64,000 nt of DNA. Source: Flavobacteriales bacterium. Lineage in GTDB: Bacteria; Bacteroidota; Bacteroidia; Flavobacteriales_D; Crocinitomicaceae. The stretch's first letter is position 1; every line of letters starts with the position of its first letter. The stretch is from NCBI GenBank assembly GCA_947497485.1, contig CANMHB010000001.1:1-64000 (forward strand), given 5' to 3'. A program made the translations under genes and the position numbers. Under the pieces are notes generated by a model that saw only the letters and a list, made by a program, of their open reading frames with translations, was not told the DNA's origin and searched no databases. Shown in pieces: positions 60,714 through 64,000 of the stretch.

Positions 60714-61364
60714 CTAAAATTGCTTTAAGACAATGTTATTACGATGCAATTCTATAATTCCTTTATTTTCAAGTTGTTTCAAAAGTCTTGAAATAACTAC
60801 TCTCGAAGAATGCAAATCATCAGCGATTTGTTGATGTGTATGATGAATTTCTATACTTCCCAATAATTTCGCTTGATCATTCAGATACTTCAACAATCGC
60901 TCATCTAATTTCATAAATGCCATCGCATCAATGGTTTCCATAATTTCCATCAAACGCGTATGGTAACTTGACAAAATATACTCACGCCAACTTTTAAATT
61001 TATCCATCCAATACTCCATCATTTCTGATGGAAACATAAACATGACAGATGGTTCCATTGAAGTGGCCTTAATTTGACTATTGGCTTTGACAGTACAACA
61101 TTGCAAGGTCATGGCGCAAGTATCCCCACCTTCGATGTAGTAGAGAAGTAATTCGTTACCTTCAGAATCCTCTCGGGAAATTTTAATTGAACCAGAAATT
61201 AGAATTGGAATCATTTTCAATTGATCCCCGACATGAACAATGATTTCGTCTGTTACTGTTTCACGGAAACGAGCAACTTCACTCATTTCAGTAATTAATT
61301 CTGGTTCAAGTATATAACCTAAAGATTCCTCAATTAACTTGCGTTTATCCTCTTTGCTTAGCAT
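60714..61364 (-). CDS. Crp/Fnr family transcriptional regulator
   Basis: 216 aa from ATG 61364 (a TTG start 4 codons upstream is possible). N-terminal cyclic-nucleotide-binding-like jelly roll (HVGDQLKMIPILISGSIKIS, LLLYYIEGGDTCAMTLQCC), a long dimer helix and a C-terminal winged helix-turn-helix HQQIADDLHSSRVVISRLLKQLEN (~170-193). The ligand is unknown; no Fe-S Cys cluster of the Fnr kind in the N-terminus, although CAMTLQCC holds three cysteines. It overlaps DUF983 by 20 nt and is followed by the sulfotransferase gene, which it may regulate (inference). Confidence 0.92.
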   Translation of the reverse strand: MLSKEDKRKLIEESLGYILEPELITEMSEVARFRETVTDEIIVHVGDQLKMIPILISGSIKISREDSEGNELLLYYIEGGDTCAMTLQCCTVKANSQIKATSMEPSVMFMFPSEMMEYWMDKFKSWREYILSSYHTRLMEIMETIDAMAFMKLDERLLKYLNDQAKLLGSIEIHHTHQQIADDLHSSRVVISRLLKQLENKGIIELHRNNIVLKQF

Positions 61365-61728
61365 AATTTTTATCAAAGTGAATGAAGAAATTAGCCCAAA
61401 TTATTTTGGATAAAGCAAACAAATAAGGCCCGAGAATAATTGAAAAGAAAATTACAAGCCCAATTTGAGTCCAAACAGAAACATTATCAAAAAACCAATT
61501 ACAAGAAGCCCAAATTGTAACAAAAAGAGCTACTCCAAGCGCATAAGATACATACATTGCTCCATAATAAAATCCTGGCTCAGGAGAATAATTCAAATCA
61601 CATTTATCACATTTATCAAGAACATCACCTGCATGTTTTAAATCATAAGGATGAGAAACTAAAAACTGTCCTTCATGGCAACGCGGACATTTGAACTTGA
61701 CAATGCTATAAATCTTACTTTCCTTCAT
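61345..61728 (-). CDS. DUF983 membrane protein with zinc-ribbon-like N-terminus
   Basis: 127 aa from ATG 61728 (the frame is open to 61779, but the promoter box at 61743 decides for the shorter form). Two CxxC motifs, FKCPRCHEGQ and KCDKCDLNY (~13-16 and ~39-42), precede two membrane helices (~60-80, 90-110) with PEPGFYYGAMYVSYALG between: the DUF983 layout. The role is unknown; in the family it lies near respiratory genes. Overlaps the Crp/Fnr gene. TACCTTTG box 14 nt upstream. Confidence 0.9.
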   Translation of the reverse strand: MKESKIYSIVKFKCPRCHEGQFLVSHPYDLKHAGDVLDKCDKCDLNYSPEPGFYYGAMYVSYALGVALFVTIWASCNWFFDNVSVWTQIGLVIFFSIILGPYLFALSKIIWANFFIHFDKNYAKQRG

Positions 61729-61742
61729 GACAATTGTTTTTA

Positions 61743-61770
61743 CAAAGGTATGCTTTTGATAAAATTCAAA
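61743..61770 (-). promoter_or_regulatory. -33 TTTG and -7 TACCTTTG promoter for DUF983-crp operon
   Basis: TACCTTTG (61743-61750) 14 nt before the DUF983 ATG and TTTG (61767-61770) 16 nt further upstream: the complete Bacteroidota promoter pair, the best one in the window. It lies in the intergenic region shared with divergent dnaK. Confidence 0.65.
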
Positions 61771-61951
61771 ATGTAACAATTATTACTTTAAAACATGATA
61801 AAGATCAACTTAAGGAATTTGTCAGTGTTTTTATGTCAAATAGTCATTGATTTATTTTATTAATTGATTTTTTGTCATTTGTTTTTTATTCAAAACCAAT
61901 GGCATATAAATTGAAAACACCAACACAATTCAAATTGAAAATTTTATCAAA

Positions 61952-63859
61952 ATGGGAAAAATAATAGGAATAGATTTAGGAACCACGAACTCGTGTGTTT
62001 CAGTGATGGAGGGAAATGAGCCGGTAGTAATTACCAACTCTGAAGGTAAAAGAACCACTCCATCTGTTGTTGCTTTCATCGATGGTGGTGAGAGAAAAGT
62101 AGGTGATCCAGCAAAGCGTCAGGCGATTACCAACCCAACAAAAACGATATACTCAATTAAGCGATTCATGGGAACTAGCTTTGATGAGTCCAAAAAAGAA
62201 GTTGAGCGCGTGCCTTACGAAGTTGTGAAAGGTGATAACAATACGCCTCGTGTTAAAATCGATGACAGACTATATACACCTCAAGAAATTTCGGCGATGA
62301 TTCTTCAAAAAATGAAGAAAACTGCTGAGGATTACCTTGGGCAAGAGGTAACTGAAGCTGTGGTTACGGTTCCGGCTTATTTCAACGATGCACAGCGTCA
62401 AGCTACAAAAGAAGCAGGAGAAATTGCAGGTTTGACAATCAAACGAATTATCAACGAACCAACTGCTGCAGCGCTTGCTTATGGTTTAGATAAAAAAGGA
62501 ATTGACCAAAAAATTGTTGTATTCGACTTCGGGGGTGGAACACATGATGTATCAGTTCTTGAACTTGGAGATGGTGTATTTGAGGTTTTGTCTACAGACG
62601 GAGATACGCACTTAGGTGGTGACGATGTTGATGACGCTATCATTAACTGGTTAGCTGAAGAATTTAAGAATGATGAAGGAATTGATTTACGTCAAGATCC
62701 AATGGCTCTTCAACGCTTAAAAGAAGCTGCTGAAAAAGCGAAAATTGAGCTTTCATCAACGACTTCCTCTGAAATCAACTTACCTTACATCATGCCAGTA
62801 AATGGAATTCCAAAACACTTGGTAAGAACTTTACAGCGTTCTAAATTTGAGCAACTGATTTCTGATATCGTTGAAAGAACGATTGCACCATGCCGTTCAG
62901 CTTTGAAAAACGCAGGTCTTTCTCCAAGCGATATCAACGAAGTAATCTTGGTTGGTGGGTCTACAAGAATTCCAGTTATTCAAGATGCAGTTGAAAGATT
63001 TTTTGGAAAAGCTCCATCAAAAGGTGTGAATCCAGACGAAGTAGTTGCAGTCGGTGCTGCGATTCAAGGAGGAGTTTTAACGGGAGAAGTTAAAGATGTA
63101 TTGCTTTTGGATGTTATTCCACTTTCATTAGGAATCGAAACCATGGGTGGTGTATTTACCAAATTGATTGATGCAAACACAACAATCCCTACTAAAAAAT
63201 CAGAAACGTTTTCTACAGCCTCAGATAATCAACCAAGTGTAGATATACATGTTTTGCAAGGAGAGCGTTCAATGGCAAATGACAATAAAACACTTGGTCG
63301 TTTTCAATTATCTGATATTCCACCAGCACCAAGAGGAGTTCCTCAAATTGAAGTAACTTTTGATATCGATGCGAATGGAATTATGAATATTTCTGCGAAA
63401 GACAAAGGAACGGGCAAGCAGCAATCAATTAAAATCGAGGCTTCTTCAGGTCTTTCTGATGAAGAAATTCAACGAATGAAAGCGGAAGCGGAAGCGAATG
63501 CTGAAATAGATAAAAAGAAACGTGAAGAAGTTGAATTAGTAAATAAGGCTGATTCTACCATTTTCCAAACTGAACGTCAGTTGAAAGAATATGGTGATAA
63601 AATTCCTGCGGATAAAAAACAACCTATTGAAGATGCGTTGAATGAATTGAAAAAAGAATTTGATTCACGCAACATCGAAAATCTTCAACCTGCGATGGAC
63701 AAATTAAATAACGTTTTCCAAGCAGCTTCCCAAGAAATGTATAACGCTGCAAATGCAGACGGTTCTGCTGCAGGAGCAGGCGCTGAACAAGGACAAAGTA
63801 GCGGAAATACTGAAGACGAAGTTACTGATGTAGATTTCGAAGAAGTAAAAGATAAGTAA
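61952..63859 (+). CDS. dnaK: Molecular chaperone DnaK (Hsp70)
   Basis: 635 aa, full length. ATPase domain with [17 protein letters not shown] (4-20), [32 protein letters not shown] (~168), [11 protein letters not shown] (~192) and VGGSTRIP (~335). The substrate-binding domain starts near 390 with [14 protein letters not shown] and [12 protein letters not shown]; the tail is Gly/Ala-rich and ends in EEVKDK. An ATP-driven foldase with DnaJ and GrpE; neither is in the window. I see no CIRCE inverted repeat upstream. A hairpin terminator follows. Confidence 0.98.
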   Translation: MGKIIGIDLGTTNSCVSVMEGNEPVVITNSEGKRTTPSVVAFIDGGERKVGDPAKRQAITNPTKTIYSIKRFMGTSFDESKKEVERVPYEVVKGDNNTPRVKIDDRLYTPQEISAMILQKMKKTAEDYLGQEVTEAVVTVPAYFNDAQRQATKEAGEIAGLTIKRIINEPTAAALAYGLDKKGIDQKIVVFDFGGGTHDVSVLELGDGVFEVLSTDGDTHLGGDDVDDAIINWLAEEFKNDEGIDLRQDPMALQRLKEAAEKAKIELSSTTSSEINLPYIMPVNGIPKHLVRTLQRSKFEQLISDIVERTIAPCRSALKNAGLSPSDINEVILVGGSTRIPVIQDAVERFFGKAPSKGVNPDEVVAVGAAIQGGVLTGEVKDVLLLDVIPLSLGIETMGGVFTKLIDANTTIPTKKSETFSTASDNQPSVDIHVLQGERSMANDNKTLGRFQLSDIPPAPRGVPQIEVTFDIDANGIMNISAKDKGTGKQQSIKIEASSGLSDEEIQRMKAEAEANAEIDKKKREEVELVNKADSTIFQTERQLKEYGDKIPADKKQPIEDALNELKKEFDSRNIENLQPAMDKLNNVFQAASQEMYNAANADGSAAGAGAEQGQSSGNTEDEVTDVDFEEVKDK

Positions 63860-63888
63860 GATTATCTCTGTAATTTGATCATTTATTG

Positions 63889-63926
63889 AAAGACACTTGT
63901 ATTTTTGCAAGTGTCTTTTCTTTTTT
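63889..63926 (+). terminator. Terminator after dnaK
   Basis: AGACACTTG (63891-63899) pairs with CAAGTGTCT (63908-63916), extended by A-T pairs at the base, loop of 8 nt, followed by TTTTCTTTTTT. Confidence 0.85.
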
Positions 63927-63927
63927 C

Positions 63928-64000
63928 ATGCTATACTCCAAAAAAATAAAACATCCGATTAGCGACCAATGGGTTGTTTTTATTCACGGCGCTGGTGGGA
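63928..64000 (+). CDS. Alpha/beta hydrolase, 5' end only
   Basis: ATG at 63928 opens a frame to the right edge, 24 codons visible. It ends in VVFIHGAGG, the strand and oxyanion-hole motif (HGxGG) that begins the alpha/beta hydrolase fold. The rest lies outside the window. It starts in the tail of the dnaK terminator. Confidence 0.7.
   Translation, partial: MLYSKKIKHPISDQWVVFIHGAGG

Noticed and set aside
61780..61951. CIRCE or other heat-shock operator upstream of dnaK
   Set aside because: No TTAGCACTC-like inverted repeat found; only AT-rich sequence and a weak TAAATTG.

Overview
The window is AT-rich chromosomal DNA of a Bacteroidota bacterium, most likely an aerobic Flavobacteriales member (Crocinitomicaceae/Fluviicola-like; the family is inferred, not proven). 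The evidence is six secreted proteins with C-terminal sorting domains of the type IX secretion system (type A at 30743-33070, 51856-54864, 54937-56502 and 59263-60057; type B, gliding-motility-associated, at 34165-37500 and 41059-46143), a fused SecDF, a BshA bacillithiol enzyme, and many promoters of the Bacteroidota form TAnnTTTG. No rRNA, CRISPR array, transposase or prophage is visible. There is one tRNA (CAT anticodon).

Layout. 1-6.5 kb: the 3' part of a collagen-like surface protein, the ribosome-assembly GTPases Der and Era, a PH-domain membrane protein, a DUF58 protein, a lipoprotein, a TIGR03032-family protein and the tRNA. 6.5-12 kb: a secreted BNR/sialidase-like propeller and an M61 peptidase that overlap by 4 nt, then unknown membrane proteins. 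12-16 kb: purT, purE-tatA, an SDR and a histone-deacetylase-like amidohydrolase. 16-20 kb: a small secreted protein inserted between a YkgJ cysteine-cluster gene and the deacetylase gene, leaving a duplicated ykgJ tail; then DUF4159, an EamA transporter and ribD. 20-22 kb: three lineage-specific unknowns. 22-26.5 kb: photolyase/cryptochrome and secDF. 26.5-34 kb: a glycan-type cluster (GT1, lipoprotein, MORN-like protein, heptose-bisphosphatase-like HAD, GT2, GT9) with one T9SS cargo gene inside it. 34-46 kb: two very large T9SS type B adhesin-like proteins flanking an M16 peptidase pair and a nitronate-monooxygenase-like gene. 46-52 kb: M42 peptidase, S4 protein, folD, an outer-membrane-type protein, bshA, elbB, meaB. 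52-61.8 kb: a CotH/lamin-tail T9SS protein, an SprB-repeat T9SS protein, then a cluster of alkaline-phosphatase-superfamily/TPR protein, 47-aa protein, T9SS cargo, sulfotransferase-like protein, Crp/Fnr regulator and DUF983. 61.9-64 kb: dnaK and the start of an alpha/beta hydrolase.

Most of the window is housekeeping plus secreted-protein genes. The observations I rate highest are: (i) the C-terminal ~140 residues of the phosphatase/TPR protein look like a P-loop-less relative of the sulfotransferase encoded in the same cluster, which also holds an unlisted 47-aa gene; (ii) a duplicated 54-bp ykgJ tail that records insertion of a secreted-protein gene into an ancestral ykgJ-deacetylase operon; (iii) a recurrent TAnnTTTG box only 3-4 nt before the ATG of six genes, which predicts leaderless mRNAs; (iv) a photolyase-family protein in which the usual flavin-proximal Trp-rich motif is replaced.
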